From a virus: a DNA stretch of 64,000 nucleotides. The stretch spans positions 87,167 to 151,166 of IMG/VR virus record IMGVR_UViG_3300027908_000001. One strand, 5' to 3'. The notes beneath the pieces are model-generated. The model made no database searches. It worked only from the letters and a program-made list of their open reading frames with translations, and was not told the DNA's origin. This document shows positions 1 through 8,099 of the stretch, one piece after another (positions within the stretch are counted from its first letter, which is position 1; every line of letters begins with the position of its first letter). A program made the translations under genes and the position numbers.

Positions 1-299
1 AGCGCCGAAATGATGTAGTGACCGAACTCGAATGCCTCGATGTGTAATTCTCGAAGCGTAGCGGTTACGCCCTCTGCCCCGCCGCGCGTCTGCGTGAAGT
101 AGATAGTGATGTCGCGCACCCGTCTGGATTCGCGCGTGTCCCCGGTGAAAGGCCCCTGACCGCACGGACCTTTCTTCTCAGGCGTATCCCATTTCTCTTG
201 GATTGCGGCGATGGCCGCGACAATCTGCTCGCGCCTTGCCTCCAGTTTTCTGTAAAGAGCGATTCTCGCTGATTGCTGTTGGGCCTCTTGATAGTTCAT
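1..299 (-). CDS. Hypothetical protein, cut by window edge
   Basis: An open frame starts at the ATG at 299 and runs off the left edge with no stop, giving 99 visible codons beginning MNYQEAQQQSARIALYRK. The ATG overlaps the stop of the next gene upstream in a 4-base ATGA, the junction style used throughout this strand. The N-terminal half is charged and probably helical, followed by a GPCGQGPF stretch. I do not recognise the family. The C-terminus lies outside the window. Confidence 0.6.
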   Translation of the reverse strand, partial: MNYQEAQQQSARIALYRKLEARREQIVAAIAAIQEKWDTPEKKGPCGQGPFTGDTRESRRVRDITIYFTQTRGGAEGVTATLRELHIEAFEFGHYIISA

Positions 300-640
300 C
301 AGTCCACCCGAATTTTTCTGCCATCCCGCGCAAGCGGTTCTGCGACCAGCCTCGGGCCTGCGCCATCTTGCGGAATTTCTTCGCACAACTCGTGCGTTCG
401 GTCGCCGCCACTGACAATGGGTGCTCCTGCTAAGCTATCGGCAATAATTTTACCGAATGACAAATTTTCCTGCACAATCCGAATCGCCTGTTCTTTGCTG
501 ATGCCGAAATATTTCAGCGCATTGGTCACACAGTCGTCATGGACAGGTTTGGGCGTGTTATCCCAATGAACATCTTGACCGCAGATTTCGCACTTCTGCC
601 ATGTCAGGCCAGCCTCCGAAGTTTGGACTTTCGTGGTCAC
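299..640 (-). CDS. Small hypothetical protein with CxxC motif
   Basis: 113 residues. CEICGQDVHWDN near residue 17 plus a later VHDDC could form a zinc site. The middle (FGISKEQAIRIVQENLSFG) looks helical. Both ends sit in ATGA overlaps with neighbours, which supports translation as part of a coupled string. No family recognised. Confidence 0.65.
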   Translation of the reverse strand: MTTKVQTSEAGLTWQKCEICGQDVHWDNTPKPVHDDCVTNALKYFGISKEQAIRIVQENLSFGKIIADSLAGAPIVSGGDRTHELCEEIPQDGAGPRLVAEPLARDGRKIRVD

Positions 641-996
641 GCGTTATTGAAAATGTAGAGGAAGTTTTCCCGAGGGGCAAGCCGCTTGGCATTGGTCGGT
701 TCTTCCATGACAAGCCTGTAAACATCGCGACCGAGTCCGACGATGTGACAACACAAATCCCAAAAGCTATCATCACTCACGCCCCAATATTTCGCTAGTC
801 CTTCTGGCTGGGATTCGGCAAATTCATTCAAGTGCTCCTTCATTTCGGTGGCTCTTGCCTTGGCGAACTCTGCTATTTCCTGAATATGATGGTAGGTTAC
901 GCGCTCGTGTAGCTCCTTTCGCAAGCACGCGTAATCCGAATGGTCGCTATCCCAGCCGATGCGGCGAATCTCGCTCCATAGTTCTATATTAAGCAT
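637..996 (-). CDS. Hypothetical protein
   Basis: 119 residues, largely helical and acidic (for example FAKARATEMKEHLNEFAES). No signal peptide, membrane segment or known motif is visible. It overlaps the next gene by ATGA at 637-640 and the upstream gene by 8 bases. Supported as a real gene by frame continuity and coupling only. Confidence 0.65.
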   Translation of the reverse strand: MLNIELWSEIRRIGWDSDHSDYACLRKELHERVTYHHIQEIAEFAKARATEMKEHLNEFAESQPEGLAKYWGVSDDSFWDLCCHIVGLGRDVYRLVMEEPTNAKRLAPRENFLYIFNNA

Positions 997-1207
997 TTGT
1001 CGTCTCCTTTTTCTTCTGCTCTCTCTTAATCTTGTAGCATGTCAAATGCGTGTCGCAAACGCTGCAAAAAATGTTTGCCCACTCCGCACCGCCCAGCGCG
1101 ATAATCGCGCGCAATGTCTCTACCTCAAACTTGCACTGCTTGCAATACCGGCTTTCTCCGGTCAGCTTGACGACCACGCCGGATATCCGCCTTGGCCGGT
1201 CGCTCAT
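989..1207 (-). CDS. Small zinc-ribbon-like protein
   Basis: 72 residues with two CxxC pairs, CKQC at about 22-25 and CSVC at about 48-51, the spacing of a zinc ribbon. A CYK follows shortly after. The lysine-rich tail (KREQKKKE) could bind nucleic acid. ATGA overlap with the downstream partner at 1204-1207. Exact role unknown. Confidence 0.65.
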   Translation of the reverse strand: MSDRPRRISGVVVKLTGESRYCKQCKFEVETLRAIIALGGAEWANIFCSVCDTHLTCYKIKREQKKKETTNA

Positions 1208-1443
1208 TGCCGAGCGAGCGAATCAAGGTAAAGCCGTCGCCCTTGTATGGCGTGAACCTTGAATCGACCGCCTTTGACACTCACTTCCTCCCCGACTGAA
1301 AACACCGGTCCTTGGTCGGCTCGGTTAGGAATGACGGCGTCTTTCATCTGTTGAATCGCATCGGCGCTCTTGGGCATTTCTGCGACCAACTTGGCAAAGT
1401 CTGGTGGCAACGCTCTTAGTTCTCCGGTTCTTAGGTCTTGCAT
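1204..1443 (-). CDS. Hypothetical protein
   Basis: 79 residues. The C-terminal half (FSVGEEVSVKGGRFKVHAI) looks like a small beta-barrel, as in KOW- or SH3-like modules, but this is only a shape impression. The ATG is preceded by a good Shine-Dalgarno (AAGGAGAAAA). It overlaps the FtsK-gamma-like gene by 13 bases. Confidence 0.65.
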   Translation of the reverse strand: MQDLRTGELRALPPDFAKLVAEMPKSADAIQQMKDAVIPNRADQGPVFSVGEEVSVKGGRFKVHAIQGRRLYLDSLARQ

Positions 1444-1658
1444 TTTTCTCCTTGATTTTGTTGGTTCACTAAATCGCGCGTGTGGTCCGGTTTCTCCGCA
1501 GTCACGAATCCATCCGCTTCCATCTGTTCGATGATTCGGGTAGCTCGTATGAACCCAATCCTAAGTCGCCGCTGTAGGGCGCTCGGACTCACCCGACCTA
1601 TTTCTGTCAGCACAGCCTTGGCCGGTTCGTAATATTCTTGGATGTCGTCGTCCATCAT
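1431..1658 (-). CDS. Stand-alone FtsK gamma-domain (winged helix) protein
   Basis: 75 residues from the ATG at 1658, chosen because it makes an ATGA overlap with the gene upstream; an upstream in-frame ATG at 1793 would cover that gene. The core (VLTEIGRVSPSALQRRLRIG, then RATRIIEQMEADGFV) matches the FtsK/SpoIIIE gamma domain almost motif for motif. In FtsK this winged helix reads the polar KOPS/SRS sequences and touches XerD. No motor domain is attached or visible elsewhere in the window. It could act as a small DNA-binding regulator or modulate host FtsK or Xer; that is inference. Confidence 0.8.
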   Translation of the reverse strand: MMDDDIQEYYEPAKAVLTEIGRVSPSALQRRLRIGFIRATRIIEQMEADGFVTAEKPDHTRDLVNQQNQGEKCKT

Positions 1659-1885
1659 TCCCATCCCGGCCACAGCGCCTGCCCCATTTTCAGGAACTGC
1701 CATGACAACCAACGGCGCGCGCGACGCGTGGAAACAATCATTATCTGACTGCCGACAATCCATACTAATGCCCACGGCTCTGTATCCGTCCATCCCTCAA
1801 TCACTAGGACCGCGATGCCGAAGATTAAATAGACCCATCCGAAATTCCATAAAAACACTTCTAGGTCATTCTTGAAAGAATTCAT
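1655..1885 (-). CDS. Small two-segment membrane protein
   Basis: 76 residues. Hydrophobic stretches at about 10-30 (VFLWNFGWVYLIFGIAVLVI) and about 37-52 (PWALVWIVGSQIMIV) are followed by a basic STRRARRW loop. Likely an inner-membrane protein. ATGA overlaps at both ends. No family recognised. Confidence 0.6.
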   Translation of the reverse strand: MNSFKNDLEVFLWNFGWVYLIFGIAVLVIEGWTDTEPWALVWIVGSQIMIVSTRRARRWLSWQFLKMGQALWPGWE

Positions 1886-2013
1886 GGCGTCTGACTCATG
1901 GCCTTCGGTATGCGCTGGATGTAACCAATCACCTTGATTGTGCCAATCATCGCGGCGAACCAGAGCAGGATGATGCCGGTGGAGATGAGCAGGGCCTTGA
2001 GGTTGGTGCTCAC
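1882..2013 (-). CDS. Single-span micro-membrane protein, GTG start
   Basis: 43 residues starting at GTG (2013), beginning MSTNLKALLISTGIILLWFA. One transmembrane span (about 7-30) is followed by a short basic tail ending AMSQTP. The GTG forms a GTGA overlap with the upstream stop and the TGA forms ATGA with the next start. This double coupling makes a real gene likely despite its size. Confidence 0.6.
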   Translation of the reverse strand: MSTNLKALLISTGIILLWFAAMIGTIKVIGYIQRIPKAMSQTP

Positions 2014-2279
2014 ACTTTTCTCTCCAGCAATGCCTTCGCTTCGGCCGCTATGATGATGTTCGCCGCCGTTCTCAGATACCTTGCCAATTCCTCGGCGCTT
2101 CGCCAGCGCTCAAGGTTTAATTCCATCAACCAATGGTCGCCGACCTCCGTGTTCTGACGCACCGTCACCGTGTTGTAGTTCTCCGCGTCGATGACGGCCA
2201 TAGAAACGCGTTCGCATTCAGTCAGGGGACGGACAAGCGGCTTCAAATCCACGGCTAAGGAATTAGTTTCCGTTTTCAT
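2010..2279 (-). CDS. Hypothetical protein
   Basis: 89 residues. Beta-rich middle (YNTVTVRQNTEVGDHWLMEL) and a helical C-terminus (SAEELARYLRTAANIIIAAE). ATG start at 2279; overlaps the upstream gene by 17 bases. No recognised motif. Confidence 0.65.
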   Translation of the reverse strand: MKTETNSLAVDLKPLVRPLTECERVSMAVIDAENYNTVTVRQNTEVGDHWLMELNLERWRSAEELARYLRTAANIIIAAEAKALLERKV

Positions 2280-2673
2280 CTTCTGGTTTGGCAGTGTCAG
2301 CTATCTCGGTCGCGACCGCCTCCGCAGCCTTGGCCTCGAACTCCGCATCAAGCTTGGTGGCCAATCGCAGCAGTTCCAGACCGAGCTTGTAAAGTTTGTT
2401 GCCGTCCTCTTTCTTCTCCAACGGCTGCATGACCGTCAGCGCATAAGTCGTGGCCGCCAATCGGCATGCCTTGGCGTGTTGTGGGTCTTCCGCATTGAGT
2501 TTCAGGACGAAGTAGATTCCCTTCGGGTCCACCGGTTTGCCGTCGGCTTTGACCAGATGATACTTGACCTTTAATCCATCGCCCGCAATCTCGGGCGCTT
2601 GAACCGCCGCCATGAGTTGTTCGATGGCCTCTTTGTTGCCCGGTTTGGGCGTCGTTGTGTCCATGCCGCTCAT
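2263..2673 (-). CDS. Hypothetical protein
   Basis: 136 residues from the ATG at 2673, which forms an ATGA overlap with the upstream stop; an ATG four codons earlier is also in frame. The middle (GKPVDPKGIYFVLKLNAEDP, then AKACRLAATTYA) suggests an alpha/beta fold and the end is alanine- and acid-rich. I do not recognise a family. Confidence 0.65.
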   Translation of the reverse strand: MSGMDTTTPKPGNKEAIEQLMAAVQAPEIAGDGLKVKYHLVKADGKPVDPKGIYFVLKLNAEDPQHAKACRLAATTYALTVMQPLEKKEDGNKLYKLGLELLRLATKLDAEFEAKAAEAVATEIADTAKPEDENGN

Positions 2674-2873
2674 GCTTTTCTCCATTCCGTCATTCCAGTT
2701 CCAACGTATTCACAAAATTCATTCAGGTTCAGGTTCACGAAGGCGATGCAGACACCCAGCCACCATGCCCGACGAAACTTCTCGCCATTGATTGTACTGC
2801 GGAACACGCCGGGCTTCCACCATGGGCAGTCGATGCACCGGCCGAACTCGATAAACCACGTCCGGTCTTTCAT
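2670..2873 (-). CDS. Small cysteine-containing protein
   Basis: 67 residues from the ATG at 2873 (ATGA overlap with the upstream stop). Contains CIDCPWW near the N-terminus and a hydrophobic stretch RAWWLGVCIAFVNLNLNEFC. It may bind a metal or associate weakly with membrane. Family unknown. Confidence 0.55.
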   Translation of the reverse strand: MKDRTWFIEFGRCIDCPWWKPGVFRSTINGEKFRRAWWLGVCIAFVNLNLNEFCEYVGTGMTEWRKA

Positions 2874-3223
2874 GTCGGCACCATCGGTTGATAGCACATC
2901 GCATCTCTAACGTAGTTCGGCAATCGGTACAGATAAATTCCTTTGCAATACTGGCTGAGCTTTACCTGCGGATGGACCGGCAATGGCAACAACTCCGGGA
3001 ACTGCCGCTCAAGCTCGCGCATCAAGGGCGTGCCGATGGCCAAGAAATCTCCGGCATCCAAATCAAACCCGTACTGCTTGGCCAACGCCTGCCAGACGTT
3101 CTCGAATTTCGGCACCGTGGCAAGTGCGGCCTTGAATTCTTCCAGTGTGAAATCATCATGCGGCTCACCGGTCGTGCTATTGGAACCGTCGAGTATGTCG
3201 TTGATGGTTTCGGTAAGACTCAT
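2870..3223 (-). CDS. Hypothetical protein
   Basis: 117 residues: an acidic N-terminus (MSLTETINDILDGSNS), helical FTLEEFKAALATVPKFENVW, then a proline-containing C-terminus. Coupled by ATGA at both ends. No motif recognised. Confidence 0.65.
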   Translation of the reverse strand: MSLTETINDILDGSNSTTGEPHDDFTLEEFKAALATVPKFENVWQALAKQYGFDLDAGDFLAIGTPLMRELERQFPELLPLPVHPQVKLSQYCKGIYLYRLPNYVRDAMCYQPMVPT

Positions 3224-3513
3224 AGACCAATCATTTTCAACTTGAAAGGGTTGAACGGTTCGGAGTTTTCCCCATGCGACGTATACCCGGCCGCCCGGGC
3301 CATGCAGGTCGCCAGCATGTGCAATATCAAGTCAATCTCCGTATCATCGACTACCCAAACATTGCTATCGAGATGGATTTCGATTTTACCATCCTTCTCT
3401 CCGGTCAGCTTAACCAGTTTAATGTATGGAACCTTGTAACCGCCGACGCTTGCGTAGCAGTATTCCGGTGCCGTGAACGGCCCGATGATTTCCGCATGTT
3501 TGAATTCAGTCAT
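3220..3513 (-). CDS. Hypothetical protein
   Basis: 97 residues, beta-rich first half (YCYASVGGYKVPYIKLVKL, DGKIEIHLDSNVWVV) and a helical end (LILHMLATCMARAAGY). ATG at 3513 overlaps the upstream gene by 8 bases; ATGA with the next. No family recognised. Confidence 0.65.
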   Translation of the reverse strand: MTEFKHAEIIGPFTAPEYCYASVGGYKVPYIKLVKLTGEKDGKIEIHLDSNVWVVDDTEIDLILHMLATCMARAAGYTSHGENSEPFNPFKLKMIGL

Positions 3514-3721
3514 ACTTCTCCACCTGCGGAACCCGCGCCGGATGTAACCGTTTGTACTTCGCGGCGTGCAAGAGCGCGGCGGCTCTCGACATCTTCTTTG
3601 CCTTGTCGCGATGCGCGGTCAGTGTCCAATTTTTGCTGCCTCCGCGTAGTTTCCTAAAAAAATAGTGGCCGCTCGCGAGGCGAACGATGTGAGTTTTTTC
3701 CGATGTAACTTTCTTGCTCAC
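3506..3721 (-). CDS. Small basic protein, GTG start
   Basis: 71 residues. The GTG at 3721 gives a GTGA overlap with the upstream stop, so I prefer it to the in-frame ATG at 3742. Very basic (SKKVTSEKTHIVR, KLRGGSKNW, HRDKAKKMSR, KYKRLHPARV), suggesting nucleic-acid binding. No family recognised. Confidence 0.55.
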   Translation of the reverse strand: MSKKVTSEKTHIVRLASGHYFFRKLRGGSKNWTLTAHRDKAKKMSRAAALLHAAKYKRLHPARVPQVEKYD

Positions 3722-3870
3722 GCGCCCAGTACCCATTTCCAAATCTTACAGACGACCCACACCAGCCCAATCAAGTACATGGCAAATGTAAACACGTGAA
3801 GCAGCTTGTGGTAAGCGCTGCGTGCTTTGCCGTACTCGTGATGGATTCCGATGTCGCCGTGCTCATTCAT
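3718..3870 (-). CDS. Small single-span membrane protein
   Basis: 50 residues from the ATG at 3870 (ATGA overlap). A hydrophilic N-terminus (NEHGDIGIHHEYGKARS) precedes one clear transmembrane span, VFTFAMYLIGLVWVVCKIW. Function unknown. Confidence 0.55.
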   Translation of the reverse strand: MNEHGDIGIHHEYGKARSAYHKLLHVFTFAMYLIGLVWVVCKIWKWVLGA

Positions 3871-4289
3871 TTCTTTACCGGCAATTCCGGCGCTTGAACA
3901 GGCAGCCACCAGCCGCGCCAAAGAGGGTCTTTAACATTGCGTGTTAGTTCATCATAACGAATGCAAACGAACAAATGCGTTTTTGAGCCCTTGTGACCAG
4001 AGCGCATGACATTCAAAAAGAATGGGGCGGAATCTTTATCGCCGTTCCACCACCAGTAATCGCCGGATTCAGTCGGCGGCTTCTGACTCCATTGCGGCTG
4101 CGACTTTAGGCCATGCCGGTCCACTGCCACAATATCGCAAGACAGCTTCTCATAGCTATCGACCAACCGGCGGAGCGCGTCGGTAACGCCCATGGAACCG
4201 AACATCAGGCGGGTCGAGGTAATCGGCCCGGTGAATATCTTCGATTCGAGCGCCAGCGCGCGCTGCTTGACTGTCTGTTTCTTTTTCAT
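3867..4289 (-). CDS. Hypothetical protein with W-rich domain
   Basis: 140 residues. The C-terminal half has a KPPTESGDYWWWNGDKDS stretch followed by beta-strand-like FFLNVMRSG and a GWWLPVQAPELP end. This resembles the short tryptophan-rich modules common in phage accessory proteins, but I cannot name a family. The N-terminus is basic (MKKKQTVKQR). ATGA at both junctions. Confidence 0.6.
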   Translation of the reverse strand: MKKKQTVKQRALALESKIFTGPITSTRLMFGSMGVTDALRRLVDSYEKLSCDIVAVDRHGLKSQPQWSQKPPTESGDYWWWNGDKDSAPFFLNVMRSGHKGSKTHLFVCIRYDELTRNVKDPLWRGWWLPVQAPELPVKK

Positions 4290-4687
4290 GGCTTGTTCGT
4301 ATCCACCTGTTCAATCCAATCGTTGGTCACCTTGAGCTTCCATGTCCGCACTGTCTTGGATAGCTCGCGCTCCGTTTTCCCGGTCCACTTCTGGCCTTCC
4401 CACTCGAACACAAGCAGCTTTTCCTCGATGATGACAGTAGTTTCGTTGCTCTGCGTCAGCGGGTGCGGCAATGGAGGAAACTGAACGTTTGGCAGCCGGT
4501 AAATCGCATCCGCGACGACCACTGTACCGCTATTGGCGACCGGCACCTGTGAGGCAGAATTATCGCATAGGACAACACCCCAAGGACTCTGCTGCGGTGC
4601 TGCAATCACTTCGTCCGTGGTTGCCACAGTCTGCGTGTGAACGTTCAGCACGATGCTGGCGAGGATGAGGATGTTCGATAGCGTCAC
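4286..4687 (-). CDS. Possible exported protein
   Basis: 133 residues. The N-terminal 20 or so residues (TLSNILILASIVLNVHTQ) resemble a signal peptide or membrane anchor without strong basic residues. The rest is polar, with VFEWEGQKWTGKTERE near the end. ATG at 4687; a GGAGAC Shine-Dalgarno precedes it. Family unknown. Confidence 0.55.
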   Translation of the reverse strand: MTLSNILILASIVLNVHTQTVATTDEVIAAPQQSPWGVVLCDNSASQVPVANSGTVVVADAIYRLPNVQFPPLPHPLTQSNETTVIIEEKLLVFEWEGQKWTGKTERELSKTVRTWKLKVTNDWIEQVDTNKP

Positions 4688-4696
4688 GGTGTCTCC

Positions 4697-5791
4697 TTAA
4701 TTCAGTCGCATCGGCATTATCACATAAACGAACCTGCCTGCCGTCTTGATTACGCCGGGGCTCATTTCATCTACCAGTTCAAAAAACACTTCGTCATCAG
4801 TCAAGGCGTTGAGCGGCTCCAGCATGTAATGCGGGTTGAACGCGATGGAGACTTCTTTGCCCTTGAACTTAATCGGCAATTCTTCGCGCGCTTCGCCGAC
4901 CTCGGGCGTGGTGGAAGTGATGGCCAGCAGGTCTTTCCCGAAATGCAGCCGGACCGACATGGACTTGTCCGAGGCCAGCAATGAGGCCCGACGCAGGCCG
5001 CCGATGAACGCGTCCCGGTTCAAGGCCACGCGCTCCTTGCATTCAGCAGGCATGACCTGCTTGTAATTCGGAAACGTGCCTTCGATAATTTTCGTCTTGA
5101 ATTCCACGCCACCAGCCTCGAATGTCACAGCGTCCTTGTGGAATATGATGGTGGCGTAGCCGTCAGAGCCGACCAGCTTGCTCAATTGGTCAACTGCCTT
5201 CGATGGAATAATGACTTCCTGTTTCGCCCACTTGGCGGCTGGCACGGTATGCGGGAATAACGCGAGCCGCCGACCGTCTGTCGCGACGGCAGTGATTTCG
5301 TCTCCATCCAATTCCAGCAGTACGCCATTCAAGACGTAACGGGTTTCGTCGTGGCTAATGGCGTATTTGGTTTTCTTGAGGAGGTCGGCCAGCGCGTTCT
5401 GCGTAATCGTAACGCTCGCCAGCTTATCGGTCTTGAGCATCGACGGGAATTCCTCACCGGGTAAACCATACATCTTCACACTCGAACTGCCGCATGTAAT
5501 CGAGGCAACGTGCTTGGCCGTGATAGAAAAATTAACCTCGGGAGCCGTGGCGTTCTTGAGTACCGCAAACAGACGGCGCACCGGCAGTGTCGATGTGCCT
5601 TCCTCTTTTACATCGGCCTTGACTACCGTTCGGCAAAAGATGTCGAGGTCGGTACAGGTCAGTGTCAAGGAATCCTTGCCAGCGGCGATATGGACGTTGC
5701 CGAGCACCGGCAAACTGGTGCGGCTGGCGATGACGCCTTGGACTTGGCCGAGCGCTTCGAGGATGGCGGACTTTTCGATGGTGAACTTCAT
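4697..5791 (-). CDS. dnaN: DNA polymerase III beta subunit (sliding clamp)
   Basis: 364 residues, the usual length of bacterial beta clamps. The clamp encircles DNA and tethers polymerase and other clamp-binding proteins. Domain 1 starts MKFTIEKSAILEALGQVQGV. Domain 2 has TRYVLNGVLLELDGDEITAV then ATDGRRLAL, a clamp hallmark. The C-terminus VYVIMPMRLN matches the conserved end. I chose the ATG at 5791 (ATGA overlap with the DUF5131 gene); an ORF extending to 5923 would cover that gene. No polymerase lies in this window, so the clamp serves a phage polymerase encoded elsewhere or the host enzyme. Confidence 0.95.
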   Translation of the reverse strand: MKFTIEKSAILEALGQVQGVIASRTSLPVLGNVHIAAGKDSLTLTCTDLDIFCRTVVKADVKEEGTSTLPVRRLFAVLKNATAPEVNFSITAKHVASITCGSSSVKMYGLPGEEFPSMLKTDKLASVTITQNALADLLKKTKYAISHDETRYVLNGVLLELDGDEITAVATDGRRLALFPHTVPAAKWAKQEVIIPSKAVDQLSKLVGSDGYATIIFHKDAVTFEAGGVEFKTKIIEGTFPNYKQVMPAECKERVALNRDAFIGGLRRASLLASDKSMSVRLHFGKDLLAITSTTPEVGEAREELPIKFKGKEVSIAFNPHYMLEPLNALTDDEVFFELVDEMSPGVIKTAGRFVYVIMPMRLN

Positions 5792-6603
5792 AGGCCGAGT
5801 GCGTGCTCCTTCAATTTCGGAAACTGTTTCATGTCCCATGTTCGGTCTGGGATTCGACCCTGTTGGCCCGGTAGCGAAGCCGAGTCCTGCTTTACAAATA
5901 CAGGTACATTGTAAATACCGCATTGCGCCGCGGCCGATTCAATCGCCTTGACTCCGCAATCGCGCCGTTTCTTGCCTGACTCACCGCCAACTATAAGCCA
6001 ATGGAGTTGACCTTCGTACTTGCTAAGCTCCAGCCCTACATCTTCCAGTAAGGGTTCAAGACTCATCATCCTTATAGCCGCCGGTGTGCGCAGCAAGTGG
6101 AGCATGGCGGCATCATAAACCTTCTGCGTACCGGCGCTCGTACCCCAAACAATGTTCGGCACGTCAGCCATTGATGGATAGTGCATGCTTAGGTAATTCG
6201 CCATTCGCTCCTCGCGCTTGGTCAGGATTATGTAAATATGGCGAGGCGTGTTTAGCATCACTTCAATCATCTGCCGAATCTGGTCGGCTGCCACGAATTC
6301 ACCAAAGAAGTCGCTCATCGAATTGACAAACCAACAGGTCGGCGCGGTCGCGCGCTTTGGCAAATCCATATTGACCAATTCTATGCGTACCTCATTACGA
6401 TGCTTGATGGAAAAATCAAATCCCGTACCAAGTCGCTCGTTCATGTCCGAGGCATAACACATGGCGCATTCAGGTTTCCCGGCCACTTTCTCGCAATGCC
6501 ACCCGCGCTTCCCGGTTACCTTATGAAACGCGGCAATGGGATTCCATGTGGCCGGTTTGTAACCGGGCCATGAACACCAGCCGATTGTCGTATCCTTACC
6601 CAA
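5788..6603 (-). CDS. Phage Gp37/Gp68-like DUF5131 protein, TTG start
   Basis: 271 residues. Family hallmarks are present in order: TIGWCSWPGYKPATWNPIAA at the start, PECAMCYASDM with a cysteine pair, CWFVNSMSDFFGEFV, YIILTKREERM, NIVWGTSA and LHWLIVGGESG. DUF5131 proteins are widespread in phages and have a radical-SAM-like barrel; the biochemical role is unknown. The start codon is TTG (6603). It overlaps dnaN by ATGA, so the two are co-translated. Confidence 0.85.
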   Translation of the reverse strand: MGKDTTIGWCSWPGYKPATWNPIAAFHKVTGKRGWHCEKVAGKPECAMCYASDMNERLGTGFDFSIKHRNEVRIELVNMDLPKRATAPTCWFVNSMSDFFGEFVAADQIRQMIEVMLNTPRHIYIILTKREERMANYLSMHYPSMADVPNIVWGTSAGTQKVYDAAMLHLLRTPAAIRMMSLEPLLEDVGLELSKYEGQLHWLIVGGESGKKRRDCGVKAIESAAAQCGIYNVPVFVKQDSASLPGQQGRIPDRTWDMKQFPKLKEHALGL

Positions 6604-6605
6604 TT

Positions 6606-7148
6606 TTACCCCGGCGATTCGTCGTTGGCCGCAACAGCCTCAGATTCCACTACCGACCGCTCCATGTCCTCCAAGACATTGACGGAAGTCAGTGAGCCAC
6701 GCTCCCGAAGATAGGCCAAGCATTGTTCCACGACTTCGTTCACTGCCAGCGCCGTCGAGGTCGTCAAGGCTCGGTGGTCATCCGGATTGGAATCCGGTGC
6801 CGTCTCCGCCAGTGATGGCGATTTCAATTCCAGCAAGGCCGCAGTGTGACGCAGAACCTTCTTCGCCACGATGCTGGTTATCATCGCCCCGTCTTTGGCC
6901 CGGTACTTGATGTTCAGGCCACAGACTTCAAAACGCTCGCCATACGCATGTCCCATTTCGAGCAAATCCAACATCGGAATTTTCAACGACTTGAGCGCAT
7001 CCAGCAGAGCGATGTGTGGCGCTACTTCGCTGGTGAGTTTGTAGTCTAACCATTCGTCCGGGTCGCGCGTCGACGGTTTCTGGTAGGAAATGGAAATCTT
7101 GCCGTCTTCGAGTTTCAGCTTGGTAATCCGCGTCTGTCGTTCGCTCAT
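6606..7148 (-). CDS. Hypothetical protein
   Basis: 180 residues. The N-terminal two-thirds looks like an alpha/beta domain (ITKLKLEDGKISISYQ, then YGERFEVCGLNIKYRAKDG). A polar linker and a helical C-terminus follow. Coupled by ATGA to the upstream gene. No family recognised; similar proteins may be frequent in phages carrying MTase/SSB modules, but I cannot verify that. Confidence 0.7.
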   Translation of the reverse strand: MSERQTRITKLKLEDGKISISYQKPSTRDPDEWLDYKLTSEVAPHIALLDALKSLKIPMLDLLEMGHAYGERFEVCGLNIKYRAKDGAMITSIVAKKVLRHTAALLELKSPSLAETAPDSNPDDHRALTTSTALAVNEVVEQCLAYLRERGSLTSVNVLEDMERSVVESEAVAANDESPG

Positions 7149-7471
7149 GTTGATTCTCCTGCTTCGATAATTATTGGGTCTGGAACTGGGCCGTACCGCC
7201 CGTGCAAAGCCACCAGTTCATCACGCATTTTTAGATTGACCATGACGAGTTCCACGATAGCTTTTTTTAAGGCCAGTTCGAGTGGATTGCATGCGCCAAA
7301 CCGATATTCCGACAACGCGACCGCCACCCGGGGGTCAATCTGCGCACACTTTTGAAAGTTCTCTTCGATATTTTTCTTGCGGCATTCAACGGGGTCAGTC
7401 TCCTTGCAATCATCCTCATGGTGAAGAAAACTGCCGCATTTGAAACAGGCCCGTTCGTTGTGGTCGCTCAT
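7145..7471 (-). CDS. Small zinc-knuckle-like protein
   Basis: 108 residues. The N-terminus carries CFKCGSFLHHEDDC, a CCHC-type zinc-knuckle arrangement, with a further C soon after. The rest is helical (AVALSEYRFGACNPLELALK). Probably a nucleic-acid or protein-binding accessory factor; role unknown. Confidence 0.65.
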   Translation of the reverse strand: MSDHNERACFKCGSFLHHEDDCKETDPVECRKKNIEENFQKCAQIDPRVAVALSEYRFGACNPLELALKKAIVELVMVNLKMRDELVALHGRYGPVPDPIIIEAGEST

Positions 7472-7523
7472 TCCATTCCTTGGTGAGGCTGTTTGTAGCG
7501 GATTACTTGTTTCGCGTCAACAA

Positions 7524-8099
7524 CTATTTTGCGCCGGTCATCATCGCATACCCCCGAATCCCTCGGAGCGGCGTGAAGCTCAGAATCGGACCGGGCGACT
7601 TGGCCGTGTGTGCGGCCTTCTGGACACACAACTCCGCCGCGTACTCCGTAACTTGTGGCGAATTGGGGCAACCTTTCCACTTGTCGTCCATCGGCATGCC
7701 TATCACCTGCCGCAACTGATTAGAGAGCCCCTGCGCTTTCTTGTTGGCCCCGCCGCCCGCCGTCACGAACAGCAGTGTGGGCTGCTTCACGACCATGGCC
7801 AGAGTCAGGAAGATTTCCCACGGTTCCCCGAACGTGTCGCAGTCCACCACGTTGTAACGCGTCATTGGATTCGCATACAACCATGCCGCCGTGACCTCAA
7901 TCGGCAGCGTGCCGGGCATCACAGGCTTCTTGTCTACGGGCACGTACTGCGATGTGCGATACTCGTCCTGCAGCGTCCGCCACAGATTTCCTTCCCCGGC
8001 TCCGATGTCTAAGATGTAGAGGTCGGTGTCGCGCATCCAGCGTTGCAGCGCCCATCGCCGGAGGTCCAACCGCAGACCGAACGTGGCGTCTTTGCTCAT
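7524..8099 (-). CDS. Putative SAM-dependent methyltransferase-fold protein
   Basis: 191 residues. LYILDIGAGEGNLWRTL at about 27-43 is a motif I (SAM-binding glycine loop), followed by an acidic turn in VPVDKKPV and a VVDCDTFGEPW motif. The substrate is unclear: no DPPY or zinc site is visible. ATGA overlap with the upstream gene. The 52 bases downstream (7472-7523) hold nothing I can support. Confidence 0.65.
   Translation of the reverse strand: MSKDATFGLRLDLRRWALQRWMRDTDLYILDIGAGEGNLWRTLQDEYRTSQYVPVDKKPVMPGTLPIEVTAAWLYANPMTRYNVVDCDTFGEPWEIFLTLAMVVKQPTLLFVTAGGGANKKAQGLSNQLRQVIGMPMDDKWKGCPNSPQVTEYAAELCVQKAAHTAKSPGPILSFTPLRGIRGYAMMTGAK

Noticed and set aside
7468-7680. Minus-strand ORF overlapping the end of the methyltransferase-fold gene
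   Set aside because: It would need to overlap 157 bases of a convincing gene in another frame and has no good internal start near its non-overlapping part, although its stop does make an ATGA overlap with the next gene.
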